Shown: piece by piece, positions 12,748 through 19,951 of the stretch
Layout of the letters: each line of letters opens with the position of its first letter
Numbering within the stretch: position 1 is the stretch's first letter
The notes under the pieces: generated by a model
Seen by the model: the letters and a program-made list of their open reading frames with translations, nothing else
What the model was told of the DNA's origin: nothing
Database searches by the model: none
Program-made: the position numbers and the translations under genes
From: JBJXGF01 sp046153015
GTDB lineage: Bacteria; Actinomycetota; Acidimicrobiia; Acidimicrobiales; CAIXPF01
Assembly: GCA_046153015.1 (NCBI GenBank)
Contig: JBJXGF010000127.1
Span: forward strand, 1 to 22,498
DNA length: 22,498 nucleotides
Direction: 5' to 3'

Positions 12748-15035
12748 GCGCCGCCCTGACCGGGTACCAGCCGGCGGGGGCCGGCTTCGATGAAGCGATC
12801 GACGCCGCGGGACGGCCGCGTCCGCATTGGCGGGAGGTGCTCACCGCGCTCGCCGCAGCCGGACGGCCAGGCCTGGCCGAGGCGTTCGTCCACGCGGCCC
12901 GGCTGCGGGACGCGGAGGGCGCCGGCCACCTCGTCGTCGACCGCGACCAGCGCGACCGGCACGAGGATGCGTGGCGGCTGGACCCGACGCCGTTCGTGCT
13001 GGATCACGCCGAGTTCGGCGCGCTGGCGCGGGGCGTGGCGCAGCTGGTGGCGGTGCTGGAGCGCCTGGCCGCCGACGTCCACGGGCCGCGGGAGCTGGTG
13101 GCCGCGGGCGTGATCCCGCTCGGCGCGGTCGGCGCCTCGCCGCGCTTTCGTCCGGCCGCGGCCGGCGCGGCCGGGACCGGCCCCCGGCGCTGGATCGTGC
13201 ACGCCGCGATCGACGTGGTCCGCACCGAGGGCGGCGCCTGGCGCCTGGTGCGCTACGAGGTCGAGGCCCCCGGTGGTTTGGGCTACGCCCTGCTCAACCG
13301 GGGGGTGACCGCCCGGGTGCAGGGCCTGCTGCTGCCCCGCACCGGCCCAGCGCCGGTGCACGACCACCTCGCCGCCCTGCGCCACGCCCTCGCCTCGGCC
13401 GCGCCGTCGGGCGTGGCCAGCCCTCGCACGGTCCTGCTCTCGGGCGGGCCGGCGCAGCCCGGTTACGTCGAGCACTCCTACCTCGCCGGGCGGCTGGGCT
13501 ATCACCTGGTGGAGAGCGGCGACGTCGTCTCGCGCGACGGGCGGCTGTGGCTGCGCGCCCTCGACGGGTTCGAGCCGCTCGACGTGGTGTACCGGCACAT
13601 CGGCGACGGCGGGGTCGACCCGCTCGAAGCGGGCGAGCCGGGCGAGGCGGGAGCGCGGCCCGGTGTGCCCGGCCTCGTGTGGACGCAGCGTCGGGGCGGG
13701 GTCAGCCTGGCCAACGCCTACGGGGTGGGCGTGCTCGAGGACCCGGCCGTGCGCGCGTCGCTGCCGCAGGTGTGCTCGTTCCTGCGGGGCGAAGCGTTGG
13801 CGCTGGCGCCGCTCGAGCCGGGCCCGATCGGCGTGGGGCTGGCGAACGCGCCGGTCTTCGACGGCGAAGGACTCGCTCCCCGTCCGGTGACGCTGCGCCT
13901 GTTCGCCGCCGCCGACGACGCAGGGGTGCGGGTGCTGCAGGGCGGGTCCGGCTTCGTGCTGGCCGCGGGCGACGATCCGGCGCAGCCCACGGCCCGACTG
14001 GTGAAGGACGTGTGGGTGGTGGGCGGCCCGAGCCGGAAGGCGACGGTGGGCTCGAGCGCAGCGGGGCCGCCCCAGGTCGACTTCTCCCGCTCGGTGTCGA
14101 GGCGAGCCGCGGAGGCGCTGTTCCACCTGGGGCGCAGCGCCGAGCGGGCCGAGCTGTCCAGCCGGGCGGCGCGGGTGGTGGGCGACCAGCTGGCGCGTGA
14201 CGCCGGTGTCGTCTCGCTCGGCGGGGGCGGGTGGGCGCGCGGGGTGCACGGTCTGCTGCGCGCGGCGCGAGGCGCGCCGCTCGACTGGCGTGACGCCCTA
14301 CCGCTCGAGGCCAACCTGCGACACGAGCTGGACGACGCCGTGGCGGCCGTCGCCGGATTTGTCGCCGAGCTGGTGGCCGAGGCGAGCCACGTCCGGGAGT
14401 TCCTCTCGACCACGACGGGGCGGGTGCTCGGCCGCCTCGCCGACGAGCGCGACGCGCTCGCCCACGGGGGGGCCGGCGTGGACCATCTCGACCTGCTCCT
14501 GGTGGAGCTGGCCGCCCTGGCCGGCCTGGCCAACGAGTCGACCGTGCGCGGCCCCGCGTGGCGCTTCGCCGATCTCGGGCGCCGCCTGCAGCGCGCCCTC
14601 GGCGTGCTCGGCGGCGTCGAGGCGACGCTTGGCCTGGCCGTCGAGCCGGTCGCGCTGCAGCCGCTGGCCGAGGCGCTGCTGGCGGCCAACGAATCCCTCG
14701 TCGCCTACCGGCGCCGTCACCGCAGCGACGTGGAGGTGCACGCCGCGCTGGACCTGCTCGTGCACGACGACACCAACCCGCGGGCATTGGCGTTCCAGCT
14801 CGACCTGATCAGGGAGCACGGCGCGGCGCTCGGGTGGGCGCACGGCGCGGCGCTGGCCGACGAGGCGGCGCGCGCCGCGAACGCCGTCGTCGGCGAGCGG
14901 GCAGCAGGAGGCCGGCGACTCGACGTCGACGCGCTGGTGCTCGCCTGCCGCGCGCCGCTGCTCGCGCTCGTCGACGCCGTCAACGCACGCTGGTTCGCCG
15001 ACCCGGTCAACCCTGTGGCGGTGCGCGGCCGGTGA
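12744..15035 (+). CDS. Fusion of a shortened ATP-grasp domain and an alpha-E domain
   Basis: The GTG at 12744 overlaps the preceding stop (GTGA); the product has 763 residues. Residues ~1-440 parallel the first ATP-grasp protein: VARYEVEAPGGLGYALLNRGV-type signature near 175, then SGGPAQPGYVEHSYLAGRLG and ALDGFEPLDVVYRHIGD. The alpha-E domain starts near residue 447 (SRSVSRRAAEALFHLGRSAERAE) and includes LLVHDDTNPRALAFQLDLIREH. Against the first copy, about 85 residues are replaced by ~24: the chain goes from FLRGEALAL to GLAPRPVTLRLF with no LVMKPANESGGHG-like nucleotide-binding segment. ATP-dependent ligation by this copy is therefore doubtful. It may have become a scaffold or regulator for the intact enzyme. 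The family member normally found here is longer. Confidence 0.88.
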   Translation: MSAALTGYQPAGAGFDEAIDAAGRPRPHWREVLTALAAAGRPGLAEAFVHAARLRDAEGAGHLVVDRDQRDRHEDAWRLDPTPFVLDHAEFGALARGVAQLVAVLERLAADVHGPRELVAAGVIPLGAVGASPRFRPAAAGAAGTGPRRWIVHAAIDVVRTEGGAWRLVRYEVEAPGGLGYALLNRGVTARVQGLLLPRTGPAPVHDHLAALRHALASAAPSGVASPRTVLLSGGPAQPGYVEHSYLAGRLGYHLVESGDVVSRDGRLWLRALDGFEPLDVVYRHIGDGGVDPLEAGEPGEAGARPGVPGLVWTQRRGGVSLANAYGVGVLEDPAVRASLPQVCSFLRGEALALAPLEPGPIGVGLANAPVFDGEGLAPRPVTLRLFAAADDAGVRVLQGGSGFVLAAGDDPAQPTARLVKDVWVVGGPSRKATVGSSAAGPPQVDFSRSVSRRAAEALFHLGRSAERAELSSRAARVVGDQLARDAGVVSLGGGGWARGVHGLLRAARGAPLDWRDALPLEANLRHELDDAVAAVAGFVAELVAEASHVREFLSTTTGRVLGRLADERDALAHGGAGVDHLDLLLVELAALAGLANESTVRGPAWRFADLGRRLQRALGVLGGVEATLGLAVEPVALQPLAEALLAANESLVAYRRRHRSDVEVHAALDLLVHDDTNPRALAFQLDLIREHGAALGWAHGAALADEAARAANAVVGERAAGGRRLDVDALVLACRAPLLALVDAVNARWFADPVNPVAVRGR

Positions 15036-15949
15036 GCGCCGAGCCCTCCGCCTCGCCGAGCCGCCCCACCCGGCTGCGGGTCGTCCACCGGACCGAGTAC
15101 CGCTACTCGAGCCCGGTCAGCGACGGGTTCACGCTGGTGACGCTGCTGCCCCGGCCGACGCCGCGCCAGGAGGTGCTCTCGGCGCAGCTCATCGTGGACC
15201 CTGCGCCCGACGAGCGCGAGGAAGCGGTCGACGTTTTCGGCAACCGCCAGATTCGTCTCGCGGTGCACCGGCCGCACCGCTCGCTCGAGGTGACCGCGGA
15301 CAGCGTCGTGGACATCGACCCTCCCAGCCCCGCCGCCGGGCGTTGGCCGACGCTCGCGGAGGCGGTGGAGCTCACCCGCTGCGCCACCGGCCCCGACGCG
15401 CTGGAGGTCGACCCGTTCCTGCGCCCCTCCCGCCTCGCCCCTCGCCTGGCCGAGATCGACGCGTTCGCAGCGCCGCTGGCCGACCCGAACCTGCCCCTGC
15501 CCGACGTGGCGGCCGGCCTCTCGACCCTGATCCACCAGGCGTTCCGGTTCGATCCCGACGCCACCGACGTGAGCACGCCGCTCGCCGAGGTGATGGCGGG
15601 CCGTCACGGCGTGTGCCAGGACTTCGCGCACGTGGGCGTCTCCTGCGCCCGAGCGCTCGGCCTGGCCGCCCGCTACGTGAGCGGCTACATCGAGACCAGC
15701 GCGCCCCCTGGCCAGGCCAAGCTGGTGGGCGCCGACGCCTCGCACGCGTGGTGCTCGGTGTGGGCGCCCGGCGTCGGCTGGACCGATTTCGACCCGACCA
15801 ACGACCAGGCCCCGCCGCCGCGCCACGTGACCGTCGCGTGGGCACGCGACTACGCCGACCTCTCGCCGTTGCGAGGGGTGCTGATCGGACCGGTCAGCGG
15901 CCAGGAGCTCACCGTCGCCGTCGACGTGACGCCGGCCCCCCGGCCTTGA
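15032..15949 (+). CDS. Transglutaminase-like protein
   Basis: The GTG at 15032 overlaps the preceding stop. The 305-residue product has a beta-rich bacterial-transglutaminase N-terminal domain (RLRVVHRTEYRYSSPVSDGF, residues 14-33) and a transglutaminase-like core with an apparently intact triad: Cys195 in GVCQDFAH, His238 in DASHAW and Asp254 in TDFDPTND. It ends in a TPAPRP tail without a signal peptide. In this conserved operon the protein is thought to act as a peptidase or amide transferase on the product of the ATP-grasp/alpha-E proteins. It is the last gene of the operon; a short hairpin (15940-15954) overlaps its end and the convergent azlD end is 7 bp away. Confidence 0.92.
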   Translation: MSAEPSASPSRPTRLRVVHRTEYRYSSPVSDGFTLVTLLPRPTPRQEVLSAQLIVDPAPDEREEAVDVFGNRQIRLAVHRPHRSLEVTADSVVDIDPPSPAAGRWPTLAEAVELTRCATGPDALEVDPFLRPSRLAPRLAEIDAFAAPLADPNLPLPDVAAGLSTLIHQAFRFDPDATDVSTPLAEVMAGRHGVCQDFAHVGVSCARALGLAARYVSGYIETSAPPGQAKLVGADASHAWCSVWAPGVGWTDFDPTNDQAPPPRHVTVAWARDYADLSPLRGVLIGPVSGQELTVAVDVTPAPRP

Positions 15950-15956
15950 GCCGGCC

Positions 15957-16268
15957 CTACGCCGCGCCCAGCGCCCGGGCGGCGGCGGTGACCCCCGCGG
16001 CCACCAGCACCACCACCACCATCGGCGCCCGTCGCCACACGGTGAAGGCGGCGGCGCCCACGCCGAGGACGCGGGCGTCGAGCACGATCTGGTCGCGGGT
16101 GGTGAAGGTCTGCACGGCGAACACCGCGGCCACGACCGAGATCGGCACGAGGCTCATCAGCTTCGTCCAGCGGGCGTTGGGCCCGACCCGCCCGCCCAGG
16201 ATGAACATGCCGATGGCCCGGGTGATGAGGTTGCCGACCGCGAAGACGGCGAGCGCCGGCCAGCTCAT
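15957..16268 (-). CDS. azlD: AzlD-family small membrane subunit
   Basis: This 103-residue protein starts at an ATG overlapping the AzlC stop (ATGA). It is almost entirely hydrophobic with three to four predicted helices (WPALAVFAVGNLITRAIGMF, LMSLVPISVVAAVFAV, APMVVVVLVAAGVTAAARAL), as in AzlD, the small partner of AzlC in branched-chain amino-acid export. Order, overlap and size all match the azlCD pair. It ends 7 bp from the convergent transglutaminase gene. Confidence 0.82.
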   Translation of the reverse strand: MSWPALAVFAVGNLITRAIGMFILGGRVGPNARWTKLMSLVPISVVAAVFAVQTFTTRDQIVLDARVLGVGAAAFTVWRRAPMVVVVLVAAGVTAAARALGAA

Positions 16269-16966
16269 CGGGCCGCCCCGCCGGCCTTGCGCAGCGCGAT
16301 CGGCCCGGCGGGGACCTTGGCCGCCACCAGCGCAGCCAGGGCCGCGATGAGGAACGGCAGCCCGGCCGGCGCGACCGGCGCCAGCCCCACGGCCAGCACC
16401 GCGCCGAGCACCGCAGCCACGGCGGTGTCGCGGCTGCGCAGCGCAGCGGCGACGGTGCCGAGCAGCACCGCCGGGAACACGGCGTCGAGCCCGATCGTGC
16501 GGATGTCCCCCACCACGTTGCCGAGGGCGACGCCGAGCACCGAGCCGACCACCCAGCCCGCCCCCATCGACAACGCGATCTGCCAGTACAGCCGCCGGGC
16601 GGTGGCCGGGTCGTTCACGGTGACCGCGGCCGCCACGGCCGGCTCGCCCGAGATCTGCATGGCTGCGATCCGCTCCCACACCCCCATCGGCCAGCGTTTG
16701 GCGATGCTCATCGCCAGGAGCCCGAACCGGGAGCTGACGAGCAGCGCCGACACGAGGCCGGCGGCGGTCGAGCCGCCCGACAGCTTCACCGCGGCGAAGG
16801 CCAGCTCCCCGCTGCCGGAGAACGCGCTGACCGTGGCCAAGAGCACCACGCCGGTGGGCGTGCCGATGCTCACCATCACCGCGCTGACCGTGATCCCCAC
16901 CGCCATCGACGCTGCGCCCAGCGCGACGATGTCCACCATTCCGAGCCCCGGGTCCCTGCTGTTCAC
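16265..16966 (-). CDS. azlC: AzlC-family branched-chain amino-acid permease
   Basis: The 233-residue protein begins at a GTG (16966) lacking a clear ribosome site; the ATG at 16939 is an alternative that would remove nine polar residues. Five or more hydrophobic helices and the family features GDIRTIGLDAVFPAV, LVSSRFGLLAMSIAKRW and SAFSGSGELAFAAV place it in the AzlC family, which with AzlD exports branched-chain amino acids. It sits directly downstream (55 bp) of the 213-residue gene on the same strand and may be co-transcribed with it. Actual substrate is not shown by the sequence. Confidence 0.87.
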   Translation of the reverse strand: MNSRDPGLGMVDIVALGAASMAVGITVSAVMVSIGTPTGVVLLATVSAFSGSGELAFAAVKLSGGSTAAGLVSALLVSSRFGLLAMSIAKRWPMGVWERIAAMQISGEPAVAAAVTVNDPATARRLYWQIALSMGAGWVVGSVLGVALGNVVGDIRTIGLDAVFPAVLLGTVAAALRSRDTAVAAVLGAVLAVGLAPVAPAGLPFLIAALAALVAAKVPAGPIALRKAGGAAR

Positions 16967-17021
16967 AAGGGGTTGACGCTACTGGACGCGTCGGGTTGCG
17001 CTCGGGTCCGGGCCGGTTGGT

Positions 17022-17663
17022 TCATCGGTCCAAGGCGCTCGGGTGCAGCACCGGCGTGAAGCCGTGGGCGAGCGCCCCGGCCGAGGTCGGCGGGGTGAGG
17101 AGCAGCGCCTCGCCGCGGCGCGGCCGGGGGATCGGCGCCTCCCACCCGGCGAAGGAGAAGCGCAGCAGACGGTCCTCGAGCACGAGGCGGCAGGCGCCGT
17201 CGCCGTCGACCACCACCGCCCCGTCCGGCGCGTCGGCGAACGGCATCGGCCAGAGGATGCGATCGCCGGCGCGCACGAGGCCGCGGCCCCTGCGCAGTCG
17301 TTCGGCGGCGAGGCGGGCGTTGAGCTCCCCGGCGAGCAGCGGTGCGCCGGCGCCGGCCGCCCGGGTGGCCGCGGCCCGGTACGCGAGGTAGTCCGGCCGG
17401 CGGCACGCGGCGCAGGGTCGGTGGCCGGCGGCCAACGCCGCCGCGTCGTCGAGGAAGAACAGCGGCGTCCACCGACCCGGGCGGGCGAGCGGCCAGCGCC
17501 GCCCCCGGAACTGGGTGGCGCAGGTGATCCACAGCACACCGCGATGGTGGCGGACGACCCGTTCGGCGGCGTCGACCACACAGCCCCGGTTGCCGGTGAA
17601 CAGCCCGCGCGGCGCCTGCGCGTGGAGATCCCCCCACGGATCGACCCGGTTGCGCCGAGGCAC
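17022..17663 (-). CDS. Conserved protein of unknown function (RRNRVDPWGD family)
   Basis: This 213-residue product starts at a GTG (17663) reading VPRRNRVDPWGDLHA; no ribosome site is obvious, but frames further upstream look non-coding. It matches a widespread uncharacterised family I recall by its features: RRNRV(T/D)P(F/W)G near the start, (M/F)(T)GNRGC, WITC.T.FRGR, PGR(Y/W)T.LFFLD(E/D)A.ALAAGHRPCA.CRR (~79-108), then a mostly beta C-terminal part (AVVVDGDGACRLV). The CAAC pair could bind metal. No membrane helix or signal peptide. It diverges from the YkgJ gene, with ~49 bp between them. Function unknown. Confidence 0.82.
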   Translation of the reverse strand: MPRRNRVDPWGDLHAQAPRGLFTGNRGCVVDAAERVVRHHRGVLWITCATQFRGRRWPLARPGRWTPLFFLDDAAALAAGHRPCAACRRPDYLAYRAAATRAAGAGAPLLAGELNARLAAERLRRGRGLVRAGDRILWPMPFADAPDGAVVVDGDGACRLVLEDRLLRFSFAGWEAPIPRPRRGEALLLTPPTSAGALAHGFTPVLHPSALDR

Positions 17664-17712
17664 GGAGGCGAGCTTGCCACGGCCCGCCGCCCGGCCTGCA
17701 AAGCTGGAGGCG

Positions 17713-18381
<669 letters not shown>

Positions 18382-18385
18382 GCGA

Positions 18386-18428
18386 GCGGGGCTTGCGGCG
18401 AACCGCCGTCCCGCACCCGGCCTTTTTT
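18386..18428 (+). terminator. Rho-independent terminator after the ykgJ-like gene
   Basis: A two-tier hairpin (GCGGG at 18386-18390 with CCCGC at 18410-18414, and inside it GCGG/CCGC) is followed by a six-T run (18423-18428), five bases after the ykgJ-like stop. This is the clearest terminator in the window and isolates peptide locus 2 as its own transcription unit. Confidence 0.8.
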
Positions 18429-18458
18429 CGTATCTCGCCCCTGGCGCCTGTCTCCTAA

Positions 18459-18469
18459 GGCTCACCTAA
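18459..18469 (+). promoter_or_regulatory. DtxR/IdeR-like iron-box half-site upstream of peptide locus 2
   Basis: GGCTCACCTAA is identical to the right half of the actinobacterial iron box (TTAGGTTAGGCTCACCTAA is the known DmdR/IdeR-type consensus). The left half does not match, so this is one strong half-site rather than a full palindrome. It lies ~70 bp before the start of the CYGCCCC peptide gene, where a metal-dependent repressor could act. No convincing -10/-35 pair is visible. Confidence 0.4.
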
Positions 18470-18536
18470 CCGAACCCGCCGCACGGTGATTCGGACGGAT
18501 ACCGCGGTGTGCGGGTGAACCACAAGGAGAGCCATC

Positions 18537-18662
18537 ATGACCACGTCGGTCAAGCCCGAACTCAAGAAGATCAGCGTCCGCAAGCCCGGTGAGATCCGCC
18601 TGACGGCGATGGCCCGCTACTGCTACGGCTGCTGCTGCTGCCAGATCGTCCGGCTCGCCTAG
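18537..18662 (+). CDS. Cysteine-rich small peptide of locus 2 (putative precursor, 41 aa)
   Basis: The ATG at 18537 has AAGGAG a few bases upstream (7-nt spacing) and the frame ends at TAG 18660-18662. The 41-residue peptide has a basic leader-like half (KPELKKISVRKPGEIRLT, residues 6-23) and a core RYCYGCCCCQIVRLA with Cys29 and Cys32-35. Four adjacent cysteines are unusual and cannot all pair intramolecularly without strain, which suggests metal binding, thioether formation or processing. The next gene encodes a PqqD-like/M50-like membrane protein. There is no radical SAM, LanB/LanC/LanM or YcaO gene in the window, so any maturation enzyme would be the neighbour or lie further on. Candidate RiPP precursor or metal-binding peptide. 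Confidence 0.85.
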   Translation: MTTSVKPELKKISVRKPGEIRLTAMARYCYGCCCCQIVRLA

Positions 18663-18676
18663 CCGCTCGCCGCCTC

Positions 18677-18707
18677 GGGGGCCGTCCCGCAGCGCGGGGC
18701 GGCCCCC
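18677..18707 (+). terminator. Intra-operon hairpin (attenuator) after the Cys-rich peptide
   Basis: A 14-bp stem (18677-18690 with 18694-18707, one G-T pair) closes a 3-nt loop 15 bases after the peptide stop. There is no T-run, so partial termination or 3' stabilisation is more likely than complete stop. The geometry (14 bp, 3-nt loop) matches the hairpin at 8855-8885 in peptide locus 1. Confidence 0.65.
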
Positions 18708-18760
18708 GGCGTGCTCGCCGACCCCTGCCCGCCTCATTCCGCCAGGAGCGCCGCATCGCC

Positions 18761-19951
18761 ATGAGCCTCCAGCTCGACGACCCGCCCCTCCGTTTCCACG
18801 CCCTGTCCGTGTTGGACGAGGGCGGCGACGACGTGGTGATCGGGCGGACCGACATCGATTCTTACGCCATCTTCCCTCGGGACGGCGCTGCGCTCATCGA
18901 AGAGCTGAAGGCCGGCCGATCACCCGCTGAAGCCGGGGAATGGTACGAGCAGCAGTTCGGGGACCAGGTCGACATCGACGACTTCCTGGCCACGCTCCAC
19001 GACCTCGAGTTCGTGGGAACCGCCGAGCCGGCCCCGCCCGCCGGCCCCGTGCGATGGCAGCGGCTGGGCGCCGCGCTGTTCTCACCGTTCGCGTGGCTCG
19101 TCTACCTGGTGATCGTGGCCGAGGCGGTGGCCGCGGCGTGGTTCGACCCGCGCCTCGCCCCCCAGCAGGGCAACGTGTTCTTCTCCCGCTACCTGGTGCT
19201 CGTGGAGCTGACCGTCCTCGTCGGCCAGAGCGCCCTCGCCCTCGTGCACGAGGCGTTCCACGTGCTGGCCGGGCGACGGCTCGGCGTGCGCTCCCGGCTG
19301 CGCATCAGCCACCGCTTCTACTTCGTGGTCTTCGAAACGGCCCTCAACGGCCTCGTGGTCGTCCCCCGCCGCCGCCGCTACCTTCCGCTGCTGGCGGGGA
19401 TGCTCGCCGACGTGCTCGTGGTGGCGCTGCTCACCCTCGCCGCGGCGCTCTCCCGCCGCCCCGACGGGTCGATCCCGCTGTGGGGCGGGGTGTGCCTGGC
19501 GCTGGCGTTCACCACGATCCCCCGCATCGCCTGGCAGGGCTACTTCTTCCTGCGCACCGACGTGTACCACCTGATCGCCACCGCGTTCGGCTGCGTCGAT
19601 CTCCACAACACCAGCCGGCAGTGGCTCGCGAACCGTCTGCACGACCGGTTCGGCCTGCCCCGGCGCCGGTACGACGAGGCGGCGTGGAGCCCGGTCGACG
19701 CCCGCTGCGCCCGCTGGTATGGACCCCTCGCCGCCCTCGGTTACACGCTCGCCGTCGCGGTGGCCGTGCTCGTCGTGCTGCCGGTCACGCTGCGCTTCTT
19801 CGGGGCGGCCGCGGCGCGCCTCTTCGACCCGGGATCCTCCTCCGCCGCGGAGATGGCCGACTCCGCCGTGCTGCTCACCCTCACCGCCGCGCAGTTCGCG
19901 CTGGCGGGCGTGCTCGCTGTCCGTGAACGCCGATCCAAGGAGCGCCGATGA
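18761..19951 (+). CDS. PqqD-like/M50-like membrane protein (putative peptide zinc metalloprotease)
   Basis: The predicted product has 396 residues, starting at ATG 18761, with a weak, distant AGGAG. Residues ~11-87 resemble a PqqD-like peptide-recognition domain (IGRTDIDSYAIFPRDGAALIEELKAG.SPAEA ...DIDDFLATLHDLEFV). Membrane helices start near 108. The helix around 155-170 carries HEAFH (163-167), the HExxH zinc motif of M50-type proteases, and FFLRTDVYHL further on offers a candidate third ligand. About six helices are predicted, ending near residue 385. It is a shorter relative of the protein at 6551-8812, without the MinD-like domain. Its TGA overlaps the ATG of the TPR gene. Inferred role: binding and cleaving the adjacent Cys-rich peptide during export. 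Confidence 0.85.
   Translation: MSLQLDDPPLRFHALSVLDEGGDDVVIGRTDIDSYAIFPRDGAALIEELKAGRSPAEAGEWYEQQFGDQVDIDDFLATLHDLEFVGTAEPAPPAGPVRWQRLGAALFSPFAWLVYLVIVAEAVAAAWFDPRLAPQQGNVFFSRYLVLVELTVLVGQSALALVHEAFHVLAGRRLGVRSRLRISHRFYFVVFETALNGLVVVPRRRRYLPLLAGMLADVLVVALLTLAAALSRRPDGSIPLWGGVCLALAFTTIPRIAWQGYFFLRTDVYHLIATAFGCVDLHNTSRQWLANRLHDRFGLPRRRYDEAAWSPVDARCARWYGPLAALGYTLAVAVAVLVVLPVTLRFFGAAAARLFDPGSSSAAEMADSAVLLTLTAAQFALAGVLAVRERRSKERR

Noticed and set aside
12258..14249. Long minus-strand frames opposite the alpha-E and fusion genes
   Set aside because: Low-complexity, histidine/arginine-rich translations; the plus strand holds recognised families with overlapping starts and stops.
16967..17021. Possible promoter or operator between azlC and the 213-residue gene
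   Set aside because: No -10/-35 pair or dyad was found in the 55 bp; the genes may be one transcription unit.
18571..18855. Minus-strand frames across the Cys-rich peptide
   Set aside because: Composition is Arg/Gly/Ser-rich and there is no domain or ribosome site; the plus-strand peptide has a good start context and is placed like a precursor gene.
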